DNA of 64,000 nucleotides, from assembly GCF_041381155.1 (NCBI RefSeq), contig NC_091134.1, positions 65,270,969 through 65,334,968 on the forward strand, read 5' to 3'. The position numbers and the translations under genes are program-made. The stretch comes from Argopecten irradians. Its lineage: Eukaryota; Mollusca; Bivalvia; Pectinida; Pectinidae. This document shows, one piece after another, positions 7,822 to 19,510 of this stretch. Each line of letters begins with the position of its first letter. Positions within the stretch are counted from its first letter, which is position 1. Below the pieces are notes generated by a model. It was not told where the DNA came from. It saw only the letters and a program-made list of their open reading frames with translations, and ran no database searches.

Positions 7822-10800
7822 CTATAAAAACAAACCAGATGTACCAAACTTACTCAAACTATTTCACAAGCATATAATGAATGCAATATTTGTAAGGAAA
7901 AACCATACAGAGTATGATTTTTTTTTACATGGGTTTATCATAATACCATGCAAAGCTAGGATTTCGAAAGATACACATTTTCCTGAAAATAATACAAATC
8001 CTCCAAAGAATAAAGGATTAAGGGGAGGTAATCCTAGTTCACCTTCAAAAGCTTCGTTATTATTTAAACATGACTTCAATGGATTGTTCCATATGTCAAA
8101 TATTTAGTATATTACCTGAAATAGAATAAAATGTATTTAATAATTTCTTAACTCACCTCATCAGGGAAGTCTTTAGGGTGAGGAGAGGTAAAACGTATCC
8201 TTATTTCTGGGTTCACTCTAGACACTGCATCCAACAAATCACTGAATCGACGACCTCCCATTTTAGGTTTGTAAACAGTTTTAAACCCTGAGCTATTTTT
8301 TGTTGGAGAATTTGTATCAAATCCCCCATAATATTTTGACTCAGACTTGTCTATATAGCTATTTACATTCTGTCCGAGGAGAGTGACTTCTTTTAACCCC
8401 TGAAATAAACAAATTTTGCATAATCATATATATCATATGTTAGTTAATAACTCAGGTGTCCTAATAAGATAATAATCCTGACTATACAAATGTCCTGATT
8501 ACACAGTTGTCCTGATCATAAAAGATTTTAATAAAACAAGCATATTGACTATACAAATGTCTTGACTACATTTATGATTTGATTGGAAAACTGGACAAAA
8601 AAAGTAGACAATTATTCTGATTAGACAGATGTCCTGACTATACAGTTGTTCAGATCACAAAGACGTCCTGATAGAACAAGTCATATATCACATACAACCC
8701 TGATTACAAGGATACAGTGTCAAGGATAGAACAAGTCATATATCACATACAACCCTGATTACACAGTGTCAAGGTTTGTTTATACATTGTAAGTAAAGTT
8801 AGGGAGATTTCATCATCATAATAATTAGATTAAGGTAGTGACTTAAGCCAATCAATAAACAGGTATCTGGTTTCCCAACATCAATATTCCAGGGGTTACT
8901 ATCACTGTCATTATACCCACACCTGTCATAGCAAAACCGAAGACTCTGTGTCAGCCAACAGATGAGACAGGTAGCTACAGTTTGGTCCTTTTATGTACAT
9001 CAAATGAATTAAATAATGGTACACTGTGGTTGACTGTGTGGCTTTGAAGTATCTTTAATCTTCAAAGAAAGGTTCAGAAGGCCTGTGATTGGTCTATCTT
9101 TTTCTCCTAAACTGCTATCAAAATTGCTAAGACATATTCCAGAGGTGGATGTAACAACAGTAATAGTAACTCCTCGGTTATCGAGGATGGTATTCCTGTA
9201 CAAAGTTAATTATCATGAAAGTAACCAGTATTAGGAGAATTAATGGGTGTCATTCATGTTAATTCAGTCTAGCATCATCTCCCTTAATTCTTTATAGTAA
9301 TATGTGTGCCTTCTATCAATATATTTTCAGGAAACAAACCATTTACAGATGTTGTTGATTTTATATTATAAATGGTTTACTTCTGCTTGTAGAATTGATT
9401 GTAGAACATAACTGTTCGTACCTGGACTGATAACGCCTGGATTTCCTCAACTATAGATGTGATAGGACGACTCCTTTCTCTACCTCTAGTAAACGGTACA
9501 ATACAATAGGTGCACATGTTGTCACAGCCTCGCATGATAGATCTGGGAAAAAATTGGCCCTCTTAATGTGCAATTGATCATTTTGAAAACAGAATACATG
9601 GAATCTCAAAATCAGCAACAAATTCACCCCGTAAATCATATGGGTGATGTAACTTACACAAAAGCAGAAGGTGAATCTTTCTTCACTCGCACTGGCATAA
9701 CATCAGCATAAGTCTCATCAAATGAAAGCATCACATTCACTGTAATGAAACAATCATATCTTTTTTTATTGAGAAAAAGAATACCATATCTTGCAAACAT
9801 TAAACATGTGTGAATACACAGATATCTGGAGTGTTACAGGTACCTCATGATTTAAGCTGCACATTTTATTGCAATTAATGTGAACCAACTTTCTTCCATA
9901 GTTTCTAAATTTTGTGATGTTGGTTTCAAAACATTTTTGCGGAGATTAAGTTTCACAGAATTAAAATTGAATAGAAAAATCTTTAATTCAATTGAGCAAG
10001 AATATCAATTTGTAGAGATCAAGTTACATTGATTCTAAAATTTGCTAAAATAAATAAGTTGGTTGACAGTAGTTTATGTTTAACAGAACAATAAATTACC
10101 ACACCGAAACAAAAGTCCAACAGAACTATATTAGAATGAAACAGCAATTTATATAGGAAGTTGTTTGTCTCAACCAAACAAGAGGCCCAGAGGGCCTGTA
10201 TCGCTCACCTGGTTTGTAATGCCAAATAATTTTCTGAATACAGGTTCATTGTTTCTTTTCTGAAGGAATTTTAATATTAACCTCTAAATCCCCTATTGGG
10301 CCCCACCCCTCCTGCCCCCTGGGGGTCAGAGCCAAAATTTATACAAGTTCTGTTCCCCTTCCACAAAGGATGTTTCTGGCCAAATTTGGTTACAATCCAT
10401 GCAGAACTCTAGGACAAGTAGCGATTTAAAGGATTTACCTCTATTTCCCCTATTGGGCCCCACCTCTCCTGCCCCCTGAGGGTCAGAGCCAAAATTTATA
10501 CAAGTTCTGTTCTCCTACCCCCAAGGATGTTTGTGGCCAAATTTAGTTACAATCCATACAAAACTCTAGGACAATTAAGTAGCAATTTATAGAATTTACC
10601 TATAATTCCCCTATTGGGCCCCGCCCCTCCTGCCCCGGGGACCAGAGCCAAAATTTATACAAACTCAGTTCTTATTCTCTCAAGGATATTTCTGGCCAAA
10701 TTTGGTTACATTCCATGCAGAACTCTATGACTAGTAGCAAATTAAAGGATTTACCTCTATTTCCCCTATTGGGCCCCACCCCTCCAGCCCCCGGGGGGCC

Positions 10801-13800
10801 AGAGCCAAAATTTATACAAGTTCTGTTCCCCTTCCCCCAAGGATGTTTGTGGCCAAATTTGGTTACAATCCATGTAGAACTCTATGACAAGTAGCGATTT
10901 AAAGGATTTACCTCTATTTCCCCTATTGGGCCCCGCCCCTCCTGCCCCCGGGGGGGGGGGGGGGGGGGGGGGGGGAGCAAATTTGCTCCCAGGGGGAATT
11001 AGTCAGAGCGTTAAGGAAAAGGCCCGCCCGCCGGGGGTTTATACAAGTTCTGTTCCCCTTCCCCCAAGGATGTTTGTGGCCAAATTTTGTTACATTCCAT
11101 TCAGAACTCTATGACAAGTAGCGATTTAAAGGATTTACCTATATTTCCCCTATTGGGCCCCGCCCCTCCTGCCCCCGGGGGGGGGGGTCAGAGCAAATAT
11201 TTATACAACTTCTGTTCCCCTTCCCCCAAGGATGTTTGTGGCAAAATTTAGTTACAATCCATGTAGAACTCTATGACTAGTAGCGATTTAAAGGATTTAC
11301 CTCTATTTCCCCTATTGGGCCCCGCCCCTCCTGCCCCCGGGGGGTCAGAGCCAAAATTTATACAAGTTCTGTTCCCCTTCCCCCAAGGATGTTTGTGGCC
11401 AAATTTGGTTACAATCCATGTAGAACTCTATGACAAGTAGCGATTTAAAGGATTTACCTATATTTCCCCTATTGGGCCCCGCCCCTCCTGCCCCCGGGGT
11501 GTCAGAGCCAAAATTTATACAAGTTCTGTTCCCCCTCCCCCAAGGATGTTTGTGGCCAAATTTGGTTACAATCCATGCAGAACTCTATGACTAGTAGCGA
11601 TTTAAAGGAAATGTTGACGGACAGACGGACGGACGGACGGACGGACGGACGACGGACGCCGCGCCATGACATAAGCTCACCGGCCCTTCGGGCCAGGTGA
11701 GCTAAAAACCAAATCAAAATTTAAATTATTTAAATCTACTGTCTTTAGATTAATAGAAGTATCATCATTGTCCCGTGTCAGTCTAGTGACATTTGTTTTA
11801 ACCAATGTTTAATTAGGAGTTCGAGGGCTGTACCAGCAGCTTGGCCAGTGGATGTGACATCCAGGAGGCGTGGCAGATCTTTGTAGGCATCAGGGCCACA
11901 CACAATGTCTACTTGTTTATCTTTCTCTATGATCTCCTTCTTCAAATTCTCAGCCATACACCCTGAGAAGAACATAAGACCTTTTCATTGGTTACATATA
12001 GCAATGCTGCATAATTCTTTGAACATAAGAAAATATCAACAACTTTCATAGTCTTCTCAGTGAGGAATTGTACATAAAGGAAAGAAAGGGTTGATTTGAT
12101 TATGAACTGAAGAATAAGGCTGATGTCTGTTGTTCAATCTGTTTTCTTCACAAAAATTTTGTTTGTTTTAATCAAATTAAACTGAAGAATAAAAGACATA
12201 ATATTGTTATTTTACCTACCTAATATCCCAATTTTCATAGAAGATCTCTTCTTTTTCAAAGATTTGTAATATTCCAAACGCTTCCAGATTTTCTGCTCAG
12301 CACCTTCTCTGATAGAGCAGGTCATCATGAAAAGAACGTCAGCCTTTAAAACGATAAATAGAATATAAAAGTATCGTAGAACAATGCCTTATTAACATGT
12401 CTTTCTTTACCTGCTGTCCTGTAATCCCTGAGGTAATCAACAGACTATATCATACTGATTTCCGACATATCTATTTTATATGACTTTTATAAAAGTATTT
12501 TCCATTCCTTTCCCACCTACCTATTCAAACATTCCCTGTCTTAAACATTTCTTAAGAGATTTTTTATAGTTCTACTATTATATTTTCCAAGAATTAATCG
12601 AAACTTAGGGATATGGCATATAACATGATTTATTTACCTGTTCAGGCATATGCTATAACTTCCTTCCTTTTGTATATGACATCAAACTTATCTTATATGA
12701 ATAATTTTAAAGAGGAAGTCAAGATCAATTACAACTAATATTGAAGAATTGGAATATCATCCTTGAACAAGAGATCCCAGAGGGATCTTGGCTCCCAGCA
12801 AAGAATGATCAATGTATGACAATTCTCTGCTTTTCAATCTTCAACTATCAAAATCAAAGATGGCGGTATGTCAGCCATCTTGTTGACAATTGCTCCAAAA
12901 ATGTATTATACAAATTAAGGGTCTATTTGGATCCTATACATATGAATTTTGAGAATGAGACCTTCAGTATTTTCTGAGAAATAGCAACCTTCAACTATCA
13001 AAATCCAAGATGGTGGCTGGTCGGCCATCATGTTGACCGATCGGTCCCAAAATACAATATGCACGACTAGGGCCCTAGGAAGACCTAAATATGAAATTTG
13101 AGAAAGATCTCTTCAGTAATTTCTGAGAAATAGCGATACCAACCTTCAACCACCAATATCCAAGATGGCGGCCGGTCGGCCATCTTGTTGCCAAATTGTT
13201 TCAAAATGCAATATGCACAACTAAGACTCTAGGGGATCCTACATATGAAAATTGAGAAAGATCCCTTCTGTAATTTCTGAGAAATAGCGGTAACATCTTT
13301 AACTATAAAAATCCACGATGGCGACCGGTCTTGTTGACCGATTGGTCCCAAAATTCATTATTCATAACGTTAACTAGGGCCCTATGGGAAGCTACATATA
13401 CAAGAGATCCAAGAAGGATCTTGGCACCTATCAAAGATTGATCTACATATATATGTATGTCTGACAATTGTCAGATGGATCTTTTCTCTACTTTTCAACC
13501 TTCAATTATCCAAATCCAAGATGGCAGCCTGTCGGCCATCTTGTTGACTGATCAGTCCCAAAACACACTATGCACAACAATGGCTCAGGGGTCCCTTCCG
13601 CACTTTCTGAGAAATAGCGATAACAAGAATTATTAAAAGATGGACAAACGGACGGACGGTCGAAGGACCACGGACAAAAGGCGATTTTAATCAGATGGTG
13701 GGCTAAAAATGAAAATGAAAGAGATCTTTCATCCAGGAGGCCAACTTTCATTGTATACATATATTGTATAGATTGTGTAAATCTGTACTTTATAAGCTTA

Positions 13801-16800
13801 AGGATAATTGCCACAAAGCATCACTGAAATCCCCCCAGTAGTTTAGGAGAAGTAGCTGTTTAATTGTTTTGTAACAAAGGGGTATAACTATGAAAAAAGT
13901 GTAAATTATACATATCTATATACTGTATAAGGTTGTGGAGTATTACCATATCTACCATCAAGTATCTTTGCAAAGTGCCATTTTTAGTATACATATTGTA
14001 TACATGTTTTTTGGTGGGTACAGTAGCCATTTTTAGTATACATATTGTACACGTGTTTTTTGGTGGGTACAGTAGCCATTTTTAGTATACATATTGTGCA
14101 TGTGTTTTTGGGTGGGTACAGTAGCTATAGGAGGGAGAAACAGACAATATTTTACTTCAGGTCCAAATTCTAGTGTGTGTTTATGATATAAATAGTATTC
14201 ATTCAGATCAATGTGGATGCTTACATGTACAGTAATGACCTTGTGTAATTATCATCATTTTTCTGAATGATGTGGGTAATGATATATATATAATGTTATG
14301 TTTGATATGTAATAAGAGGATATATGCGATAACACTGATTATGATATTAAAATACACATTGTGATGAAATTTTTGATGAGTTATTGATGATGATATAAAA
14401 TAATCCAGTGATTATATTTTTGACATAGTGATGATGATGCAAATTGAATGATGATGTGCATAACTATAGCTATAGTAACGCTGTTTATTGAGTGGTGATA
14501 TAGATAATCAAATATAATTTTGCTACTGTGGGATATGATGATTACTGAATGATGTTGCATATTGATCATGAGTGGGTATATGACTATATGTATGATGATA
14601 TATATATATATATAATGATGAATGACTGAATGAAGATGATGAATGATTTGTGTGCTGATGTCTGGTGTAACTTTTACATACTGAAAACTTTTGAAAAATA
14701 AAAAAAAAAATTAAAAAAATCTTATGCTAGGTTTACACTATGTTCCCGGCGACCACGGTAGCCCCATTTGCCCGAAACGTGGTGCGCCATGGAATTTTGG
14801 CTATTTTTGCAACTGTTTTCAAGTTGAGCTAGGTTTTGTGAAGTTTTGCCACGGTCTTTTACGGATAACGTGGTGGACCGTGGATATAGGGGAAAGTTCT
14901 GTTCCCGGAGGTTAAAGGAACACTACGGCTTTAGCACGGTTCATCAAGGATACCACTACGTTCTCTCTAGGCCTGTTACGATCTGATGAGGTCTGCTACG
15001 TTTTACACGTTTTGATCGGACTCCAATACGTTTTTCACGGTCCGCCAAGGCTTACTAGGATGAAAGTCTGATGCCGGGCTTTTTGGAGCAACTGAAACAA
15101 TATTTATTGCCGAAAATGTCATTTCAAACACGTTTTAATTACAAAATTTGTTAAAAGTATATTTGGTATAAATATATAAATATTATAGCCAAGTGTTTCT
15201 ACGCAAATATATTTTTTTCTGTACTCATTTAATCTGCCTTTTGCAATAATGGCTTTGGTATAATTTGAGGGTTTAAATGTGTTTGATAATGACTATTCCT
15301 ATTTATTAATACAAATAATTCAATGAAGTAGCAAATATGTACCAGGCCAGGCAATGATACTCTTATCATATTTTGCTTGCAACGTAAGACCGTAATAAGA
15401 CATAACAAGCCGTATCACGTCGGACTTTCAACCGCAACAAGCCGTAAGATGCCTTGTCAGAACGCATCAAAAACGGTTTTCATCCACCTTGGCTTGCCGT
15501 AAAAACCTTGAAAACCCTGGACAAAACGGCACGAAACGTGCAGCCAATCTGCATCAACCGTGATCAAACGTGGAAAAAACGCAACAGAATGTCACAAAAC
15601 TTGAAATCACCGTGAGATTCTGGGGAACGTGCTTGCTGCCCGTTCCACCACGGACCGTCTTGAAGTTCTGTTACAGCCTCTTACGCACTGTTACGTTTTG
15701 TTACGTCAATCCCGTTTTATTACGCCCTATGGCGTTCACCATCTGTACTGTGACTGCCGTGGCAAATTTTTTGACAGTTTAAAAATCTGGCACGGCATCT
15801 ACGGTAATCACGATCGCTCACGTTTATCTATCACGTCCTTCTGCGTTGTCTCGCGGTCACCACGTTTTGTCCACGGTGGCCTGAAACGGGGCTGCCGTGG
15901 CCGCCGGGAACATAGTGTAAACCTAGCATTACAGTTGGCCATGAGACTTTCCACTGACTCTATGATTGTCTGCATAATGGTATTTTCAGTAGAAAATGCA
16001 CTGTATATATGTTTTAATCAATGTAAGTTTCAGGGAATTCCAGGACGCAGGTTATCTGTGTCTCTGATGCACAAAAACGCCTAGGTACTCCTAAAATAAA
16101 ATGATGGGAGTCCTTGGGACTCAATATGGAATGAATATAAAATGAAAATTACAGGTCAATTAGATAAAATAGAAGCAGTCTATTTTTTCAAAATCATATA
16201 CAGTTACCTACATTAAAAGATACGTTTTCTGGTACAGCATTAAAAGTCTAACAAGATCTTCAATAAATTTTAGCAAAAAGTCTCAAATATTTTTAAAAGG
16301 GACTCGCAAACTTCAAACCTGGGACTCCGAATGTTGAAACAGGAGGGAAATCCCTACAGTATCAATTCATCAATAGCAATATACCTTTGTCAAATCATTT
16401 GTCATGACAAATCCGTTTTTCTCCAAGATTGCCATTGCTATTTCTGTGTCGTTCACATTCATCTGACAGCCATAGGTTTCAAAATAAACTGTAAACAAAA
16501 CAAAGCATATACATGTACATAAATACATATACACTGTACAATGTATCTGCATGTCCCTCATGGGGCCGCGGTGGCTGAGTGGTTAAGATGTCCCGACATA
16601 TTACCACAAGCCCTCCACCTCTGGGATGCGGGTTCGAATCCCATGTGGGGCAGTTGCCAGGTACTGACCGCTGGTCGGTGGTTTTTCTCCGGGTACTCCG
16701 GCTTTCCTCCACCAACAAACCTGGCACATCCTTACATGACCCTGGCTGTTAATAGGACGTAAAAATAAACAAACCAAAGTATCTGTCCTAAAACAACATA

Positions 16801-17486
16801 TTGTTTTTCAAGGTTTGGGTTTAATTAGTCTAACACCCTATTAATACCCAGGGTCATAATCATTTAATAATGTACCAGGTTAGTTGGTGGAGGAAAGCCA
16901 GAATACCCAGAGAAAAACCACCGGCCAGCGAATGGCCGAATACCCCACATACAATGTAGACTTAAACTCGCGAGTTGCACCCACAGGTGGAGGGCTTGTG
17001 GAAATATGTCACTCGGCCCATTTATGTATTTCAGTATTACCATAACAGGCTTCCATATAATTTCATATATATAGCCAAGGACGTATATGAAAAAATATAT
17101 AAATCCTTGATATATCATACTTATCTAATGTACTTAGCTCATATAGGGTAATCATTGCGTGTTGGATGAAATCAGACGTCGTTACCTTTCCTGGTTTCCT
17201 TGTGCATTTGAATAGGAGCATATGGGACGTCTTCAGTATCGTATGTGTCAAGGTCGGGATAAGAAGCTTTAGGTAAAAAAGACTTGAAGGGGAGTGGGTT
17301 GTTGACCAATCGATTCCCTGAAGATACTCCAGGACCTTTGCTGTTTATGTCAATGTCATTAGCACAGTGCTTATTTCTTGTTGTTGTCAAATATCTGACT
17401 GGATCTCTTCTACAAGGACAGGTGAAAATATCTGCATTCCGTCTCAGTAATTTTCGTAGACACCTAGCGTTGTGCGATGCTGCCAT
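7668..17486 (-). CDS. CDK5RAP1: CDK5RAP1, mitochondrial tRNA methylthiotransferase (8 exons, 3' end outside window)
   Basis: The family adds the methylthio group to i6A37 (giving ms2i6A) of mitochondrial tRNAs, using two [4Fe-4S] clusters. Exons on the minus strand are 17486-17186, 16488-16385, 12343-12220, 11962-11834, 9739-9658, 9542-9422, 8399-8157 and 7821-7668. All borders are GT-AG and every phase fits, giving 419 codons plus one base. The N-terminal UPF0004 cysteines are present ([20 protein letters not shown]), as is the radical-SAM motif (CDNMCTYC, a CxxxCxxC). The remaining radical-SAM part and TRAM domain are not found between 1 and 7667, which is all repeats, so they should lie beyond the left edge. 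Introns carry many mobile elements. Identification rests on recalled family conservation. Confidence 0.93.
8157..8399 (-). CDS. CDK5RAP1: CDK5RAP1 exon 7
   Basis: An 81-codon exon, phase 0 at both ends, encoding [15 protein letters not shown], a variable insert, then [20 protein letters not shown] and [11 protein letters not shown]. Acceptor TATTTCAG, donor GTGAGT. Confidence 0.94.
8400..9421. other. CDK5RAP1 intron 6, short repeats only
   Basis: Noncoding. A ~62-bp stretch (GATAGAACAAGTCATATATC...) is directly duplicated around 8660-8770, and a short motif TGTCCTGATTACACAG-like recurs at 8455-8650. Nothing else recognised. Confidence 0.6.
9422..9542 (-). CDS. CDK5RAP1: CDK5RAP1 exon 6, radical-SAM cluster motif
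   Basis: Encodes [20 protein letters not shown], the CxxxCxxC [4Fe-4S]/SAM-binding motif, followed by [20 protein letters not shown]. Acceptor TTTCCCAG, donor GTACGA. Confidence 0.95.
9658..9739 (-). CDS. CDK5RAP1: CDK5RAP1 exon 5
   Basis: Encodes [19 protein letters not shown] and KKDSPSAFV. The 82-bp exon is defined by acceptor TTACAG and donor GTAAGT; phases match exons 4 and 6. No exon-sized ATG ORF marks it. Confidence 0.92.
10179..11708 (+). mobile_element. Pearl/Helentron-like element, family A copy 2
   Basis: Lies in CDK5RAP1 intron 4. The 5' hairpin AGGCCC-aga-GGGCCT (10183-10197) and ATCGCTCACCTGG are followed by about nine ~155-bp core repeats, then GGACGGACGG repeated to 11655. 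It ends in the hairpin CTCACCGGCCC-ttc-GGGCCAGGTGAG followed by CTAA. One repeat contains a run of ~30 G at 10947-10976 followed by a GGGAGCAAATTTGCTCCC palindrome, a likely expansion or sequencing-error site. Noncoding. Confidence 0.85.
11834..11962 (-). CDS. CDK5RAP1: CDK5RAP1 exon 4
   Basis: Encodes [11 protein letters not shown] (third UPF0004 cysteine) and [16 protein letters not shown]. It ends at GCTG before donor GTACAG. Confidence 0.92.
12220..12343 (-). CDS. CDK5RAP1: CDK5RAP1 exon 3
   Basis: Encodes [20 protein letters not shown] and then [10 protein letters not shown], with the second UPF0004 cysteine (MTCSIRE). The donor has two overlapping options (GTAGGTAAAA). The upstream one keeps frame with exon 4. 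Confidence 0.93.
12767..13709 (+). mobile_element. Pearl/Helentron-like element, family B copy 2 (composite)
   Basis: In CDK5RAP1 intron 2. It begins with the family B 5' hairpin (GAGATCCCAGAGGGATCTTGG), has about four diverged core repeats, then a second 5' start at ~13400 (AGATCC-aaga-AGGATCT) with one further repeat, GGACGGACGG and the terminus GATGGTGGGCTAA. This looks like one element nested in or recombined with another of the same family. Confidence 0.75.
13981..14125. repeat. 49-bp minisatellite, three copies
   Basis: Three direct copies of a 49-bp unit (TTTTTAGTATACATATTGTA ... TTTTTTGGTGGGTACAGTAG) starting at 13981, 14030 and 14079, with few differences. Confidence 0.85.
14200..14710. 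repeat. GATGAT-rich low-complexity tract
   Basis: AT-rich sequence dominated by ATGATGAT and ATATAT words, ending in an A-rich stretch. Intronic, no gene. Confidence 0.6.
14725..15928. mobile_element. Nonautonomous DNA transposon with TTA duplication, Harbinger-type
   Basis: A 1204-bp element with ~30-bp inverted ends starting TGCTAGGTTTACACTATGTT and ending in the complement. It is flanked by TTA on both sides (14722-14724, 15929-15931), the target preference of PIF/Harbinger elements. The interior is noncoding and made of degenerate short words around ACGGT, CCGTAA and TTACG, concentrated in both flanking halves. The 151-codon ORF at 15629-16084 runs out of the element and is not considered real. 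Confidence 0.75.
16385..16488 (-). CDS. CDK5RAP1: CDK5RAP1 exon 2
   Basis: Encodes [18 protein letters not shown] onward, the first UPF0004 cysteine motif. Acceptor TTTACAG, donor GGTATAT; 104 bp, entering at phase 1 and leaving at phase 0. Confidence 0.93.
16562..16778 (+). mobile_element. tRNA-derived SINE, plus-strand copy
   Basis: A class II tRNA-like head (Leu/Ser-like) has A box TGGCTGAGTGGTTAAG, a long variable arm and B box GGTTCGAATCCCA. It is followed by a conserved body (TTTCTCCGGGTACTCCGG, TTTCCTCCACC, CTGGCTGTTAATAGGACGT) and an A-rich tail. The body resembles the conserved central domain of metazoan MetaSINEs. Located in CDK5RAP1 intron 1, close to the exon 2 acceptor. Confidence 0.85.
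16811..17022 (-). mobile_element. tRNA-derived SINE, minus-strand diverged copy
   Basis: Reverse complement of the same SINE family: head remnant with CACAAGCCCTCCACC, body TTTTTCTCTGGGTATTCTGG, and the tail word TTAATAGGGTGTTAGACTAA. The B box is disrupted. It faces the copy at 16562-16778, so an inverted SINE pair lies within intron 1. Confidence 0.75.
17186..17486 (-). CDS. CDK5RAP1: CDK5RAP1 exon 1
   Basis: Starts at the ATG at 17486 ([17 protein letters not shown]) and ends with one leftover base before GTAACG. The first ~30 residues are Arg-rich with few acidic residues, consistent with a mitochondrial targeting peptide. The rest is poorly conserved linker. Confidence 0.85.
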
Positions 17487-17929
17487 TGTTATATAATGTC
17501 TTGCTCGTTTTCCATAATCTCTTCAAGTGCAAAGTGGAAGTTGTTTGAATGTGGAACCTCTCTGTCGTCATCATAGGATTTGTGCACTTTTTCGGAATGC
17601 CTCGTATAATAAAATTGCTCATGGTCTTTTGGACGCTTTGATTTTGTTCGCCAGCTAAAAGCTTCGAATCAAACGCAGGTAAGACAAGGACGGAAATTAA
17701 AAATGGCTGCGTCCAGATGATGAAACATGTGGCAATAGCTAATTATGACATGGTTCTATTTAAATATTCTCTCAAGAAATTTAGAATCTCTACACTGTGT
17801 GATATTTCTACAATAATGGCTAAGGTTATTGACATAAATACTCATGGTAAGTTATTTCTATTTAAACATCTCTGATCCAGTAGCCGTTCATCAGCCATGT
17901 AATTTATTGCTATTAGGCCCTATAGCGAT
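17487..17929. other. Upstream flank of CDK5RAP1, probable promoter region
   Basis: Non-repetitive sequence directly upstream of the CDK5RAP1 start codon. No TATA box is evident and I cannot define a transcription start. Nothing else recognised. Confidence 0.4.
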
Positions 17930-19135
17930 TTATCGCTAATATGAATTTAAGGCTGAGCCTCAGAAGAGCGCAGCTACATGTGAAAGATTATAACATCATA
18001 ACATTCTATTGTCCATATTTTTCTACGAGATTAACAGTAAAATATTTCACTGACATGCAAATACTATCGATAGATAGAAAGAATTCAAAACAATCCAAAT
18101 GGAATAGTTCAATATACTTCAATCTCGTTTTTATCAGATGCAGAGAGCCATATGCCATGCTATCAAAAATACGCGCGAATCTGCTGACGGTGCCGTGCGC
18201 TTGAGACCATACACAGTATATATTGGACCAGTAGATTTATTGCGTTGTTCTTGTATATGTGTAAAGTAAAACTACTTACAGTAATTCTAAAGCGTATATA
18301 TATATACTGATAACACATTTAGTCTAGTACAGAAATTTCAAATCTCGTCGTGTTGATAACTAACGAGAATTAAAACATGGCTGCCTACATGGAGGCACGA
18401 TACTTTTCCCACGGGACACAATTTCAAAGTCCAAGGGGTACTGGAATGTATTTGAATCTGTATGCTCACACACGTGTTATGGTTAGTAGAGCTTCGAATT
18501 TAAGGCAAAGCCTCAGAAGAGCGCAGCTACTTATAAAAAATGTAAATATAGTTAGGATTATAACCTCAGAATGAGATTTAAACTGTTTTAACAGTCCGAT
18601 CATTGATTTTTAGTAAATGCTATTCTTCAAAATTTGTGTCCAGCAGTCGTCATATACAGGTCAGAAAGAAATATTCAACTGGATTATTTCAATTTTTTTT
18701 TATCTTGTTTCTCTAAATGCCATGTATCAAAAATGCGCGGGAATATGTGGCGTCATCTTTGGCACCAAGGTTCCTGACGTCACGGCTGACAGTGCGCTTG
18801 ACAATTAACACACAGACAGTACCCATTTTGACTAGTACATTTATTGTGTCGTTCATGTCTTTGTGTAGTTATCTAAAACTACTCACAGTAATTTCAAAGT
18901 ATATCCTAATGACACATTTTATCTTTAGAGAAAATTTCAAATCTCGTCATGCTGATAACAAGAATTAAAACATGGCTGCCTGCATGGAGGTGCGAGACTT
19001 TTCCCGCGGGACATGATTTCAAAGTCCAAGGGGTATTGGAATGTATTGAAATTTATATGCTTACACACGTGTTATGGTTAGTAGAGCTTCGCTCCACGCG
19101 GCCTTCGGCCGCGCAGAGAGCTGCGCTCTTATAAT
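17930..19135. repeat. Diverged tandem repeat, ~0.56-0.6 kb unit
   Basis: Blocks recur in order. AGCCTCAGAAGAGCGCAGCT occurs at ~17953 and ~18510, with a diverged form at ~19115. The segment with AAATTTCAAATCTCGTC and AATTAAAACATGGCTGCC recurs at 18333 and 18932. Short ORFs here shift between copies, so I treat it as a noncoding repeat. The right end contains the palindrome CGCGGCCTTCGGCCGCG (~19097-19113). Confidence 0.7.
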
Positions 19136-19309
19136 AGCAATACATTTACATGTGCCCAACCTGTCAGCTGTTCATAGAGTGTTCTCGGTGGTAACACTTT
19201 GTGGAAAAAAACATCTGATTATATGTAAGATCATTAGATGTAACAATTTTAGAATGTGTAATAAAGTAAATTGCTAATTTGCGTCTATTAACCTGAATGT
19301 CTTCACCTT

Positions 19310-19510
19310 CGCGTCACATGCACAGTTGGTAGTAGACTAAAGGTTACACCCTTTGCGCACAGAGTGCACGAGGTTTAGACTACAGGTAGACACGGAGTGC
19401 ACAAGGTTTAGACTACAGGTAGACACGGAGTGCACGAGGTTTAGACTACAGGTAGACACTGAGTGCACTACGTGTGGCCACTACAGGTGGACATCGTGTC
19501 CAGGTACATT
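19310..19510 (+). repeat. 33-bp minisatellite, copy 1 of an inverted pair
   Basis: Three to four units of a 33-bp repeat (GTGCACGAGGTTTAGACTAC + AGGTAGACACGGA), flanked by CAGTTGGTAGTAGACTAAAG on the left and CTACAGGTGGACATCGTGTC on the right. The same ordered segment, reverse-complemented, occurs at 28490-28805. Confidence 0.85.

Noticed and set aside
14966..15000. CTGATGAG near 14980 as another hammerhead core
   Set aside because: No stem II followed by GAAA downstream. Only the first core element is present.
15629..16084. 151-codon ORF as a transposase fragment
   Set aside because: It crosses the right end of the Harbinger-type element into flanking intron and has no DDE or DNA-binding motif.
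16562..16652. Possible tRNA-Leu/Ser gene
   Set aside because: Followed directly by a conserved SINE body and an A-rich tail. The anticodon stem is not convincing.
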